61,408 nt of DNA from Desulfuromonadales bacterium (lineage in GTDB: Bacteria > Desulfobacterota > Desulfuromonadia > Desulfuromonadales > BM103). The stretch lies in the NCBI GenBank assembly GCA_027065695.1, contig JAMONP010000105.1, forward strand, positions 1 to 61,408, given 5' to 3'. This document shows positions 36,381 through 45,289 of the stretch, piece by piece. The first letter of the stretch is position 1; every line of letters begins with the position of its first letter. The notes beneath the pieces were generated by a model. The model was not told the origin of the DNA. It ran no database searches and saw nothing but the letters and a program-made list of their open reading frames with translations. A program made the position numbers and the translations under genes.

Positions 36381-37595
36381 ATGAAATACATTATTTTACT
36401 TGGTGACGGCATGTCCGATGAGCCGATTGAAGAGCTTGATGGCAAAACGCCTCTGCAGGCAGCGGTTACCCCTAACATGGATAAACTTGCTCAGCAGGGC
36501 ATTATCGGTCTTGCAGCAACGGTCCCCACTGAATTTCATCCTGGTTCTGATGTCGCCAACCTGTCAGTTTTTGGCTACGATCCGGCCACATGCTATACCG
36601 GACGCTCGCCATTGGAAGCGGCCAGTATGGGGGTTGAACTTGGCCCTGACGATGTCGCTTTTCGGCTTAATCTGGTCACTCTTGGCTTGGCTGGTGGTGA
36701 TGTGCTCATGCAAGACTTTTCAGCTGGACATATTACAACAGCGGAAGCGCGTGAACTGATCGAGTGTCTCCAGGAGGAACTGGGTGATGATGAGTTCCAG
36801 TTTTACCCTGGTGTTTCCTACCGTCATCTGATGGTCTGGAAAGGTGGACGGGATGATTTCAATGTCCTGCCACCACATGATTTAACCGGCAAGAGTATTC
36901 TGGATCATGTGTCGCGTTCAAAAGAGTCTATGCCGCTGATGCAGATTGTCAATGCCGCACAACTCCTCTTCAAGCGCCATCCGGTTAATCTCAAACGCGA
37001 GAGTGAAGGCAAGTCTGCCGCCAACTCCATCTGGCTTTGGGGACAAGGCCGTCGCCCGCAAATGCCGACCCTACAGGAGAAATTCAGTTTGAGCGGAGCA
37101 GTGATCTCGGCGGTTGATTTGATCAAAGGCATTGGTATCTATGCTGGCCTGGACGTCATCAACGTACCGGGAGCCACCGGCTACCTAGATACCAATTATC
37201 GAGGCAAAGCCGAGGCTGCTCTGGAAGCACTGCAGACCAGGGACTTTGTTTATCTGCATGTAGAGGCACCTGATGAGGCCGCTCATGGCGGCAGCTTGAG
37301 TGATAAAATCGAGGCGATCGAACGTTTTGATGAAGATGTTGTTGGTACGGTCATGAATGGTATCGATGCGTTGGGTGACTATCGTGTCCTTCTGCTCCCT
37401 GATCATCCTACCCCGGTGGCCAAAATGACACATACCAAGGATCCTGTACCATTTGTTCTCGCTGGGTCCGGCAGCGAGTTTGTCTCGAAAAAGGCTGTTG
37501 CAGAGTACTCTGAATCTGCTGCCCAGGAATCAGGTGTTGTTGTTGACCCTGGACACCAGATGATGGAGATTCTGGTGAGTGGTAAGTTGCTGTAA
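36381..37595 (+). CDS. apgM: 2,3-bisphosphoglycerate-independent phosphoglycerate mutase, archaeal type
   Basis: 404 residues. The start KYIILLGDGMSDEPIEELDG carries the first metal-binding Asp. The catalytic Ser is in FHPGSDVANLSVFGYDP (about 57-65), and later metal ligands are in VEAPDEAAHGG (about 300), FDEDV and LLPDHPTP. It interconverts 3- and 2-phosphoglycerate using two divalent metals. It belongs to the ApgM branch common in archaea and in deltaproteobacteria and related lineages, rather than GpmI. GGAT upstream of the ATG is a weak ribosome-binding site. With pfkA in the same window it adds a second glycolytic gene, but they are 12 kb apart. Confidence 0.93.
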   Translation: MKYIILLGDGMSDEPIEELDGKTPLQAAVTPNMDKLAQQGIIGLAATVPTEFHPGSDVANLSVFGYDPATCYTGRSPLEAASMGVELGPDDVAFRLNLVTLGLAGGDVLMQDFSAGHITTAEARELIECLQEELGDDEFQFYPGVSYRHLMVWKGGRDDFNVLPPHDLTGKSILDHVSRSKESMPLMQIVNAAQLLFKRHPVNLKRESEGKSAANSIWLWGQGRRPQMPTLQEKFSLSGAVISAVDLIKGIGIYAGLDVINVPGATGYLDTNYRGKAEAALEALQTRDFVYLHVEAPDEAAHGGSLSDKIEAIERFDEDVVGTVMNGIDALGDYRVLLLPDHPTPVAKMTHTKDPVPFVLAGSGSEFVSKKAVAEYSESAAQESGVVVDPGHQMMEILVSGKLL

Positions 37596-37625
37596 CTGGG
37601 ATAATCTTGATCAAGTGGAGAAGGA

Positions 37626-38135
37626 ATGATGACACAGGAACGCGCAGTGCTTGCCGGTGGCTGCTTTTGGGGTATGCAAGATCTGATACGTAAGTTGCCA
37701 GGGGTCGAGGCTACCCGGGTGGGCTACACTGGTGGTGATGTGGCCAACGCCACCTATCGCAACCATGGATCGCATGCCGAGGGTATTGAGATTTTGTTCG
37801 ATGCGGAAAGGATCTCGTACCGCCTTCTATTGGAGTATTACTTTCAGATCCACGACCCCACCACTCTCAATCGTCAAGGTAATGACCGGGGCACGTCCTA
37901 TCGTTCAGCAATCTATTATGTCAGCGAGGCGCAGAAACAAACAGCTTTAGAAACGATTGCCGATGTCGACGCTTCGGGTCTGTGGCCTGGCAAGGTCATC
38001 ACGCAGGTCGTGCCCGTCGGCTCTTTCTGGGAGGCGGAATCCGAGCACCAAGACTACCTGGAGCGATTACCTCACGGTTACACCTGCCATTATCCTCGCC
38101 CAGGTTGGGAGTTGCCCCGGCGAACGCCGAAGTGA
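37626..38135 (+). CDS. msrA: Peptide methionine sulfoxide reductase MsrA (cytoplasmic)
   Basis: 169 residues; GGAG lies five bases before the ATG. The catalytic cysteine is in [13 protein letters not shown] (about residue 14). The family signatures are [43 protein letters not shown] and [13 protein letters not shown]. It has no signal peptide, so it acts in the cytoplasm, unlike the second MsrA at 57732-58322. It reduces the S-epimer of methionine sulfoxide. It has CFWG rather than CFWC and one further Cys near the C-terminus ([10 protein letters not shown]), which probably serves as the resolving cysteine. Confidence 0.93.
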   Translation: MMTQERAVLAGGCFWGMQDLIRKLPGVEATRVGYTGGDVANATYRNHGSHAEGIEILFDAERISYRLLLEYYFQIHDPTTLNRQGNDRGTSYRSAIYYVSEAQKQTALETIADVDASGLWPGKVITQVVPVGSFWEAESEHQDYLERLPHGYTCHYPRPGWELPRRTPK

Positions 38136-38562
38136 TGGACTGAGCGTAGTCCCTCTGCCCCTTCACCGTTGTTGATGAATGATTGCTACGGTAGGGTGTG
38201 CATAGCCCCACCATGCGCACGCTGTCAAAAAGCTTCAATTGCTTGCGGCAATTTCAATAAGGGCTGGCTTTTGTTTGGCTTTTGGGGTGGTTTTTTTGGG
38301 TTTGTGGCTGGCTTTTTTGTTGGTTGGGTACCGCGTTCGCAAACGATGGGGCTGTTTGCAAACCCTACGGTTGATTGGTTTTTTACGATTTTGGTGATAC
38401 AAGCGTAGGGTCAAGCGTAGGGTCAGGCCTGAAAGACTGCAAGTTGTTGTCGTTGTTAAGGCAATAAGCAGGAACGTCCCTTAGTGCCTTAGCGCTGCAT
38501 CCTGACCTGACGGTTCTTGCGATCCTGAAAGATCTCTTTCTGGGAGAATGGGAATGGAGCAG
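38136..38562. other. Intergenic region with hairpin, T/G-rich tract and 40 bp repeat
   Basis: 427 bases without a credible gene. It contains GTGTGCAT..ATGCGCAC able to form an 8 bp stem (38196-38220), a strand-asymmetric T/G-rich tract at about 38260-38330, copy B of the 40 bp repeat at 38329-38368, and a short tandem GCGTAGGGTCA at about 38404-38425. An open frame at 38169-38408 is composed of the T/G tract and has no coding signs. Confidence 0.6.
38329..38368. repeat. 40 bp two-copy repeat, copy B
   Basis: Nearly identical to copy A at 26214-26253, with differences only in the loop region. Here it lies in open intergenic space 194 bases after msrA. Confidence 0.75.
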
Positions 38563-38853
38563 TCAAACTCTGCTTGTCGTACAATCTTTGAGTAATCCAT
38601 AAAGAATATTTACTGGACGTGATTGTCTGTGTTGCACTAAAGGTTCGATCAGCATGAGCCGACAGGATTCTGTGGCAGTGATGATCAGTTGCCCGTTGGC
38701 GCTGACCATAAAGCTGTTACCAGCTCTCAGAATATGGTCGCGACTGTCACCTGCCTGAGTGAGCCAGCACCTGCCTTGACGACAGACAATCCTTACACCG
38801 CGCAGATTCTCGCCAAGATCAAGCAGTTCCCGTTCGTTCAGTAAGAGTTCCAT
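38563..38853 (-). CDS. DUF2917 family protein
   Basis: 96 residues from the ATG at 38853, preceded by AGGAAAGGAA; upstream starts are rejected. The DUF2917 signature is clear: IVCRQGRCWLTQAGDSRDHI and RAGNSFMVSANGQLII, a small cupin-like beta protein. Its function is undescribed to my knowledge. It is divergent from a MocR-type regulator gene, with 218 bases between, so the two may share a control region. It has no signal peptide. Confidence 0.75.
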   Translation of the reverse strand: MELLLNERELLDLGENLRGVRIVCRQGRCWLTQAGDSRDHILRAGNSFMVSANGQLIITATESCRLMLIEPLVQHRQSRPVNILYGLLKDCTTSRV

Positions 38854-38944
38854 GTCAAATTCCTTTCCTCTGTTATGCCAAGTTTTTCTCATTTGTTGAT
38901 ATATATTCAAGCGCACTTCAACTTCCGGTACCAGATACAATCCT

Positions 38945-38956
38945 TTACAATTGTAA
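38945..38956. promoter_or_regulatory. Perfect palindrome in the DUF2917/MocR divergent region
   Basis: TTACAATTGTAA is a 12 bp perfect palindrome. The same region contains two AACTGT half-sites (about 38979 and 39004) in direct orientation. MocR-type regulators often bind direct or inverted repeats in such divergent spacers, so these are operator candidates. Confidence 0.4.
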
Positions 38957-39071
38957 CCATCACAGATAGGTTGTCTCGAAACTGTGACCGTTAACGAATG
39001 CGGTAACTGTATCTGTCGGGATATGTGACAAGCTGTTAGAAATACAGGCGAGTGAGTTTGAGGAGACTGTC

Positions 39072-40538
39072 ATGATTGACATCAGCGGCCGACCAGGTGA
39101 GAAAATCCCGCTTTATGAGGAAGTCGCTGGCAAGATCAACTATCTGGTTGAGCAGGGTACCCTGCGTCCCGGTGATCGTGTGCCGTCGATTCGCAACTTG
39201 AGCAAGCAGCTGCAGGTCAGTATCAATACAGTCAAGGAAGCTTATAACCTGCTTGAGGATCGCTGTTTGCTCGAAGCCCGTCCACAATCAGGTTATTATG
39301 TGCGCGCCCGCCTGCCGGAACTTCCTGCTGAGCCAGTGGTCGATCGTCCGGCAATCAATCCTTCCGAGGTCAGCCTTTCCAGTATCTATCAGGTTGTCAT
39401 GCGCGACCTTCTCGATCCGAAGCTGCTGCAACTTGGTATCGCGGTTCCGAATCCCGAATTGCTGCCGATTGAAAAACTCAACCGTATGCTGGCGCGCGAA
39501 ATGCGACGTTTTCCCACTCAGGCTGTTTCTTACTCACTTCCGCCGGGGAATTTACGGTTGCGCAAACAGATTGCGCAACGCTTGTTGCTGTCTGGTTGCA
39601 CTCTCAGTCCTGATCAAATCGTGATTACATCAGGTTGTGTTGAAGCTGTCGTCCTGGCACTGCGGGTTCTCTGTAAGCCGGGTGATGCTGTGGCGATAGA
39701 GACGCCGGTCTACTTTAATTTCCTACAGATGATTCAGGATCTCGGCCTTAAAGCACTTGAGATTCCCGCTTCACCGCGTGGTGGCATCAGTCTGGAGGCG
39801 CTTGAATATGCTCTTGAGGGCAATTCGGGTGAAGTTAAGGCGTGTATAGTTATTTCTAATTTCAATAATCCACTCGGTGGCCGGATGTCTGATGAAGATA
39901 AACTGCGCCTGGTGAAGATGCTTGAAGAGCATCAGGTGCCGTTGATCGAAGATGACATTTACGGAGATCTTTCCTATCGCGATGACCGGCCTTCCGTAGC
40001 CAAATCCTTTGACAAAACCGGCAATGTACTGCTCTGCTCATCCTTCAGTAAAACGCTGGCTCCAGGATACAGAGTTGGCTGGGTTGCCGCCGGCCGTTAC
40101 CAGGAGCAGATTGAGCGCGGTAAGATGCTTGCCAATATTGCTTCAGCAAGTCCGCCCCAGCTTGCCATTGCGGAATTTCTCGCCAACGGTGGTTACGAGC
40201 ATCATCTTCGTTCTATCCGCAGGGTCTACGCTCGCCAGACAGCTCAGATGGGGGATGCTATTGGCTGCACCTTTCCTGTTGGCACACGGGTTTCACGCCC
40301 CCAGGGTGGTTTTGTTCTCTGGGTGGAGATGCCGGAAGGAGTCGACTCTCTGGTCCTCTATAAGAAAGCTAAAGTGCAGGGGATAACGATTGCCCCTGGG
40401 CCGATATTTTCAGTTGACGGCAGATACCGTAACTCTATTCGTCTCAATGCTGCTTGCTGGAATCCAGCAGTCGAAGTCGCTATTGAAACTCTCGGTCGAC
40501 TGGCCAAAGAGCAACTGACAGCATCACAGGAAAGTTAA
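39072..40538 (+). CDS. MocR-type GntR-family regulator with aminotransferase-like domain
   Basis: 488 residues; GAGGAG precedes the ATG. N-terminal winged helix (about 1-75): PLYEEVAGKINYLVEQGTLR, GDRVPSIRNLSKQLQVSINT. C-terminal fold-type I PLP domain (about 100-480) with the PLP-binding Lys in SSFSKTLAPGYRVGW, FNNPLGGRMS and the aspartate in LIEDDIYGDLSY. MocR proteins use PLP or an aminated ligand to control adjacent genes. The EamA transporter gene starts two bases after its stop and is the obvious target, with DUF2917 divergent. Confidence 0.92.
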   Translation: MIDISGRPGEKIPLYEEVAGKINYLVEQGTLRPGDRVPSIRNLSKQLQVSINTVKEAYNLLEDRCLLEARPQSGYYVRARLPELPAEPVVDRPAINPSEVSLSSIYQVVMRDLLDPKLLQLGIAVPNPELLPIEKLNRMLAREMRRFPTQAVSYSLPPGNLRLRKQIAQRLLLSGCTLSPDQIVITSGCVEAVVLALRVLCKPGDAVAIETPVYFNFLQMIQDLGLKALEIPASPRGGISLEALEYALEGNSGEVKACIVISNFNNPLGGRMSDEDKLRLVKMLEEHQVPLIEDDIYGDLSYRDDRPSVAKSFDKTGNVLLCSSFSKTLAPGYRVGWVAAGRYQEQIERGKMLANIASASPPQLAIAEFLANGGYEHHLRSIRRVYARQTAQMGDAIGCTFPVGTRVSRPQGGFVLWVEMPEGVDSLVLYKKAKVQGITIAPGPIFSVDGRYRNSIRLNAACWNPAVEVAIETLGRLAKEQLTASQES

Positions 40539-40540
40539 GC

Positions 40541-41464
40541 ATGGCCAACATTCTTTTTTATACGATCACAATCTTGATCTGGGGTTCCACCTGGCTGGGG
40601 ATCAAGTTCCAACTCGGTATGGTTGATCCGGCGCAGTCGGTAGCCTATCGTTTTGCTCTGGCCGCAATGATCCTGTTCAGCTGGTGCCTGGTGCGGCGCT
40701 TGCCACTGCGATTCTCTCGTAGCGAACATTTCTATATTGTCATGCAAGGGGTTTTCCTCTTTTCCGTGAATTATCTGCTCTTCTATCTGGCTGAACTGCA
40801 GATAACCAGCGGCCTGGCCGCAGTGGTTTTCTCTACAATCGTTGTCATGAACCTGCTTAATGGACGGCTATTTCTCGGCACGCCGATAGATCTGAAAGTT
40901 CTTATGGGGGGGGCACTGGGGATGGTTGGACTGGTTTTGTTGTTCTGGCCTGAGATGGCGGCAGTTAATTTTTCCGGTCCGGTGATCGTTGGTATGTTGC
41001 TCAGTTTTGCTGCGACTTATCTGGCCTCACTTGGCAATATTATCTCGGCACGCAACCAGCGTCGCAAACTGCCTGTGGTGCAGACCAATGCCTTCGGCAT
41101 GGCTTATGGCTCACTCTGTATGGCTCTGGTTGTAATCATCAGTGGCACGCCCTTAACCATTGATCTCACGGCACCTTATCTGATTTCTCTCGCTTACTTG
41201 GCGCTGTTCGGTTCGGTGATTGCATTCGGCTGCTATCTCAGCCTGGTTGGCAGAATCGGGCCAGGACGCGCTGCCTATGCCACGTTGCTCTTTCCGGTCG
41301 TCGCCCTTGCTCTCTCAACTATCTGGGAGGATTATCAATGGTCACTGTCTGCAGTGTCCGGTGTTCTCTTTATCCTCTGTGGAAACTATCTGGCACTGGC
41401 GAAGAAAAAACAGAGTGAGTTGCAAAGGGTTCCTCAATTAACCAAGATGCCAGTAGACGTCTGA
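40541..41464 (+). CDS. EamA-family (DMT) membrane transporter
   Basis: 307 residues with about ten hydrophobic helices in two EamA repeats. The first half opens ITILIWGSTWLGIKFQLGMV with the RFALAAMILFSWC pattern, and the second half has FAATYLASLGNIISARNQRR and YLALFGSVIAFGCYLSLVGR. Members export amino acids, metabolites or drugs, but the substrate cannot be read from sequence. The start is two bases after the MocR regulator stop, so the two genes are translationally linked. The C-terminus has a short basic cytoplasmic tail. Confidence 0.9.
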   Translation: MANILFYTITILIWGSTWLGIKFQLGMVDPAQSVAYRFALAAMILFSWCLVRRLPLRFSRSEHFYIVMQGVFLFSVNYLLFYLAELQITSGLAAVVFSTIVVMNLLNGRLFLGTPIDLKVLMGGALGMVGLVLLFWPEMAAVNFSGPVIVGMLLSFAATYLASLGNIISARNQRRKLPVVQTNAFGMAYGSLCMALVVIISGTPLTIDLTAPYLISLAYLALFGSVIAFGCYLSLVGRIGPGRAAYATLLFPVVALALSTIWEDYQWSLSAVSGVLFILCGNYLALAKKKQSELQRVPQLTKMPVDV

Positions 41465-41515
41465 AGCCCATAGAGTGCTGAACACAGGACGGCTGGGGAG
41501 AGAATCCGTGCGGGT

Positions 41516-42412
41516 TCACCTGAATACAGGTTGGGCCAAGGTGCCTGTCATACGGAGCTTGCGGCTGCCGTTTGCCTGAGAAGTCCCGACGAGTTCAAGG
41601 AGACTGGCCAGCGTCGGGTCGGCCTGGTTGCCGGCGCGGACCGAGAAATTGAGATTGATACGGCTGTTTTGTGGCTTTGCCGTCGCCAGAATCAGGGTCC
41701 CATTACCTGAGACCAGCAAATCACCTCCGCTTATTTTTAACTGTTTTATAGAAAACGATGTTCCCTGACCAGTTATCTGCAGAGAGATATCGCCGAGTCG
41801 TAAACCAGTCGCGTTTGCAGTCAAAGCTTCGAGGCCCTTGACAAGGATCTGATCAAGATAGATGTCGATTCGACTTCTGGTCTCACTTTGCAGAGGAGCT
41901 GTTGTCGCCACTTCTGCCGTACTGATATTGCCGGAAATACGCATTGCCTGGCGGGTCGCCAACGGAATGTCGAAGGGCAAGGTGGTGCCGTTTATGGCTA
42001 GCGGTCCGCTTTGTTGCCAGGAAAAAGAAAGTTTGCCTGTCGATGACCTGAATTCGCCTTCTAACCCGGGATCGCCAATGAGCAATTTACTCCAGCGGGG
42101 GCTGACCTGGAAAGTGTCAACTTGAAAGAGAGCTTCAGGTTGGCCAGATAAGTGGATTGTCATCTGCTCACCAGCCAGAGTCAGTAGCGGTTGCAAAGTG
42201 GCTTCGGTAAGATCAACCTGAATCGGTAGCCGGGTTTCAAGCTCGTAGACTAACCGTTGTCTGAGGATCTTATCAGGAAAAGTCAGGTAAAAACTGCCAA
42301 GGAGGCCGAGGAGGAAAAGGCAAACTCCAGTAGCGAGGTAACGTCCCCGGGAGAACCTGGTTACTGTAGTTTCCCCTGTGACCTTGCGTCGAATGGGTTT
42401 CGAAAACCACAT
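41516..42412 (-). CDS. gspN: Type II secretion system protein GspN
   Basis: 298 residues, the last gene of the gsp operon. It has a basic cytoplasmic N-terminus, one transmembrane helix (YLATGVCLFLLGLLGSFYLT, about 26-46) and a large periplasmic beta-rich domain that includes LGDISLQITGQGTSFSIKQL and FRSSTGKLSFSW. This is the pattern of GspN, an optional T2SS component common in deltaproteobacteria. Its role in the machine is poorly known. Its ATG overlaps the gspM stop by one base (TGATG), showing tight coupling. Confidence 0.8.
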   Translation of the reverse strand: MWFSKPIRRKVTGETTVTRFSRGRYLATGVCLFLLGLLGSFYLTFPDKILRQRLVYELETRLPIQVDLTEATLQPLLTLAGEQMTIHLSGQPEALFQVDTFQVSPRWSKLLIGDPGLEGEFRSSTGKLSFSWQQSGPLAINGTTLPFDIPLATRQAMRISGNISTAEVATTAPLQSETRSRIDIYLDQILVKGLEALTANATGLRLGDISLQITGQGTSFSIKQLKISGGDLLVSGNGTLILATAKPQNSRINLNFSVRAGNQADPTLASLLELVGTSQANGSRKLRMTGTLAQPVFR

Positions 42413-42936
42413 CAGTTTCTCCGTGTCGAGCTGACCGTAACAGTCATGTCAAGTTGTGCGGCGTTGTCAAAGCGTTGTTTGAGGTGTAGTCGATCAACTC
42501 TCATCGGTGGTCGGGCCTGCTCGACTTTCTGCAAAATCCGCAAAGCCTGTTCCAGACCGATCCGTTCCAGCTTAAATTCGATAGTTTCGATGCGCAACTG
42601 GCCTTGCGTGACCGCTGGCAGTGGCCTCATTAGAACAAGATTTTCACGTCCGGCAATCCGGCTGGCGGTCTCCTCGAGAAAGGTCAAAGGTGGAGTGGCT
42701 TTGCTTCGGCCCAGGTCACGTTGCAACTGGCCTGCCTGTTTCTTTAGAACCTGGTAGTCAGTCTGTAATTGTCTGACCTCTGCCAGTTGTCCCTGACGGG
42801 AACGGATTGTTTTGTCGAGACGTTCAATGGCTGTTCCGTAAGGGAGCACCACACCAAAGGCAACCAGTAAAAGGCCGAGTACCACTGCTCCACCCGCCAG
42901 CACATAACGTTCTCTCTGATTCAAGGATTTGATCAT
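42412..42936 (-). CDS. gspM: Type II secretion system protein GspM
   Basis: 174 residues. A short cytoplasmic N-terminus (IKSLNQRERYVLAGG), one transmembrane helix (about 12-32), a coiled-coil (about 35-85: RLDKTIRSRQGQLAEVRQLQ) and a small ferredoxin-like periplasmic domain. GspM links GspL in the inner-membrane platform. The position between gspL and gspN and the four-base ATGA overlap with gspL support the call. Sequence identity in this family is always low. Confidence 0.85.
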   Translation of the reverse strand: MIKSLNQRERYVLAGGAVVLGLLLVAFGVVLPYGTAIERLDKTIRSRQGQLAEVRQLQTDYQVLKKQAGQLQRDLGRSKATPPLTFLEETASRIAGRENLVLMRPLPAVTQGQLRIETIEFKLERIGLEQALRILQKVEQARPPMRVDRLHLKQRFDNAAQLDMTVTVSSTRRN

Positions 42937-44327
42937 GATGACGCACCCTTCCCACTCAAGGTCATGCGCATGCGGTAGCTGACCTGCTTGCCAGCCAGGT
43001 CCATCTTCGATTCAGCAACCTCAACTTTTTTAAAGTAGGCAGATTTACGAAAAGTCTCGGCCATGCGGTTGACTGCTTCGAAAGTACTGGTGCGCCCGGA
43101 AATTCGCACTTCGTTGCGTTCCATGGTGAATTCATCAATATCAACAGTAAGTGACTCTGGTAAATCGGAGAGTGCTCGCAGTAGATGCAATGATGAAGGC
43201 TGGTCGTGAGCAATCATGCCGACATCCTCCTGCAACTGGCGGATTGCACTTTTCATCTGTAGAGGAACATCAACGATCGTGGTCGCTTGTGGAAATGTCT
43301 CTTTATAAAGTGAGACTATCTGTTGCTGCAGGATGTCAGCCTGCTGCTGTTTATCGAAGTAACTCAATCCCATGCTGGCAGCAACGGTAACCAGAGTGAG
43401 CCCAGCCAGACAGGCAGCCAACACCAGGGTTTTGCGTAAGCCGACCCATTCTCCTTTGAGAGCGAAGGCTCCCTGGCGCAGGTTGAAGGCCTGGCCTTTG
43501 CCGGTATCCGCGGCTCTTAGAGCGAGGGCTACGGCTGGCAGCAACGTTGCCTCAATGATCTGGCCGTTAATATCGATAGAGAGTAGTTCCACATGATCCC
43601 GCAAAGCACTGAGGCCCGTAACCAGTCCCCGGGTGGCCAGAGGTCCCATCAGCTGCAGTGTCATGCCATCCAACGACTGCGTTCGACTCAGGGCGATCGC
43701 TTCCCGGTGGATGGCACGGGCCTGGTCGGCAACCGACGTTTCCGGGCCAAGGGGTAATTGTCGATAATCGAGAACCTCTCCTGCACTTATCAAGGCCAGA
43801 CTTGTGCTCTGTTCCATAGCGCAGACCAGAAGACCATCGGTCAGGAAATCTTTAAGACCGGCAACATAGGCGTGCGGAGCCAGATCCATAACATGTAAAG
43901 GGATGCCCGATGCGTCAAAGGGTTCCAGAGCTTCTGCCAACTGAGTCGTTTTCACCGCTGCAGCAACGACAACGGCCCCCTCCGGAGTTTTGACTGGCGG
44001 TTGCAAAACCGTGGTGTAGCCGTCAAGTGTGACCGGTAATTGAGATGCCATCTCAAAAGAAAGCGCGGCTGTTATCTTTTTGCGTTCACTGAAGGGAAAA
44101 GTCAGTCTCCTGATGAACGCAGCACCGCCAGGTAAACAGGCAGCCAAACGGTCACCAAGATGAAAGTCACTGTTCAGGAAGCTCTGCAGGATAGCCCTTT
44201 GGTCGGCCGTCTCTTCGTGAGGGCTTTCCGTAACCGAAGCGACCGAGATGACGCCTTGCTCGCGGGTGAGGATCGCCAGTCGCAGACTTCTCTGGCCAAG
44301 ATCAATGCCGATCAATCGTTTTGTCAT
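42933..44327 (-). CDS. gspL: Type II secretion system protein GspL
   Basis: 464 residues. The N-terminal cytoplasmic domain has an actin-like (PilM-type) fold, opening RLIGIDLGQRSLRLAIL. A single transmembrane helix near residue 290 (TLVLAACLAGLTLVTVAASM) is followed by a PilN-like periplasmic domain (LTVDIDEFTMERNEVRISGR). GspL recruits the GspE ATPase to the membrane. The gene starts five bases after gspK. Length is slightly above that of the E. coli protein, within the family range. Confidence 0.9.
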   Translation of the reverse strand: MTKRLIGIDLGQRSLRLAILTREQGVISVASVTESPHEETADQRAILQSFLNSDFHLGDRLAACLPGGAAFIRRLTFPFSERKKITAALSFEMASQLPVTLDGYTTVLQPPVKTPEGAVVVAAAVKTTQLAEALEPFDASGIPLHVMDLAPHAYVAGLKDFLTDGLLVCAMEQSTSLALISAGEVLDYRQLPLGPETSVADQARAIHREAIALSRTQSLDGMTLQLMGPLATRGLVTGLSALRDHVELLSIDINGQIIEATLLPAVALALRAADTGKGQAFNLRQGAFALKGEWVGLRKTLVLAACLAGLTLVTVAASMGLSYFDKQQQADILQQQIVSLYKETFPQATTIVDVPLQMKSAIRQLQEDVGMIAHDQPSSLHLLRALSDLPESLTVDIDEFTMERNEVRISGRTSTFEAVNRMAETFRKSAYFKKVEVAESKMDLAGKQVSYRMRMTLSGKGASS

Positions 44328-44332
44328 AGCAG

Positions 44333-45289
44333 TCAGTTTACCTTGAAAAACAATAATTGGTTGCCTTGTTTATCCACTTCGGCCAGAAGACGCCGCCGGC
44401 CGTCGTTGACCACGGCATCTGCCTCGATCCGATAGTGGCGACTTAATACTCCCAGATGCTTCAGGTTGCCAAGAGTTTTCAGGACGCTGTAGGCAACCGT
44501 AGGGATCTCATCTTCAAGTTGTTGCAAATGTTCAATGGGCGTCTCCCGACGATAGCTGATCAGATCTTTAACCACTCCGGTGTCAATTTCCAGATCGAGA
44601 GCCATGAGTACCTCTGCACTGGCGGTGTTGATATTCACCATAGTCTGATCACGCAGACTGACATGCGGCAGAACCCGACGTATGACTTCCGGGGTAAATC
44701 CCTTGACCAAGGACAGCTCTTCAAGGGTCTCCAGACGACCGTTCTTGACCGGATAAGGATGCGGCAGTCCCTGGTAATAAGCGCTCTCAGCGCCAGCGAC
44801 AGGGAGGTCAGCACCGTCAGTGAGAATTGTCTGGTATGGGGTGTCACCACTATCGAGCCAGTCGATCAGAGCGGCGGTTAACTCGGCCGGATCATCGAGA
44901 CCCAGGGTTGTGAACAGACGATAGAATCGATCAACCATCAGGGTTGTCGGTGTGTTATCGTCGACCAGCGTATTGATCCCCAGTTTGCCGTCCTGATCGT
45001 AAATACGCACAGTGACGGCACCGTCAGCGACCGGGTAATTAATGACCCCCTGGTTCCAGAGTTCGTCGAAACCATCGTAACCATTGCGATCATCCTGGAT
45101 GATCATACGACCGGCATTGATACCACCTTTGGCCAGGTAGTAGGCCCGGGTGGTATCGCGAAACGTTTCGGTCAGCCGTAAGTCAACCAGGGTTGAAAAA
45201 GCCAGTTCAGTCAAAAGGGAGGTCAGCAGGGCGATTACGACCAGCACCACCAGCAGCGCCATCCCTCGATTACTCCTGGACTTTTTCAT
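44333..45289 (-). CDS. gspK: Type II secretion minor pseudopilin GspK
   Basis: 318 residues. Prepilin-like N-terminus KKSRSNRG|MALLVVLVVIALLTSLLT, to be cut after Gly. As usual for GspK, the glutamate at position 5 of the mature protein is absent, consistent with its placement at the pseudopilus tip. The large globular domain contains DRNGYDGFDELWNQGVINYP, ALIDWLDSGDTPY and VNINTASAEVLMAL. It overlaps gspJ by four bases. Confidence 0.92.
   Translation of the reverse strand: MKKSRSNRGMALLVVLVVIALLTSLLTELAFSTLVDLRLTETFRDTTRAYYLAKGGINAGRMIIQDDRNGYDGFDELWNQGVINYPVADGAVTVRIYDQDGKLGINTLVDDNTPTTLMVDRFYRLFTTLGLDDPAELTAALIDWLDSGDTPYQTILTDGADLPVAGAESAYYQGLPHPYPVKNGRLETLEELSLVKGFTPEVIRRVLPHVSLRDQTMVNINTASAEVLMALDLEIDTGVVKDLISYRRETPIEHLQQLEDEIPTVAYSVLKTLGNLKHLGVLSRHYRIEADAVVNDGRRRLLAEVDKQGNQLLFFKVN

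Noticed and set aside
38169-38408. 79-residue open frame after msrA
   Set aside because: It is built from a T/G-rich tract and crosses the 40 bp repeat. It has no ribosome-binding site or recognisable features.
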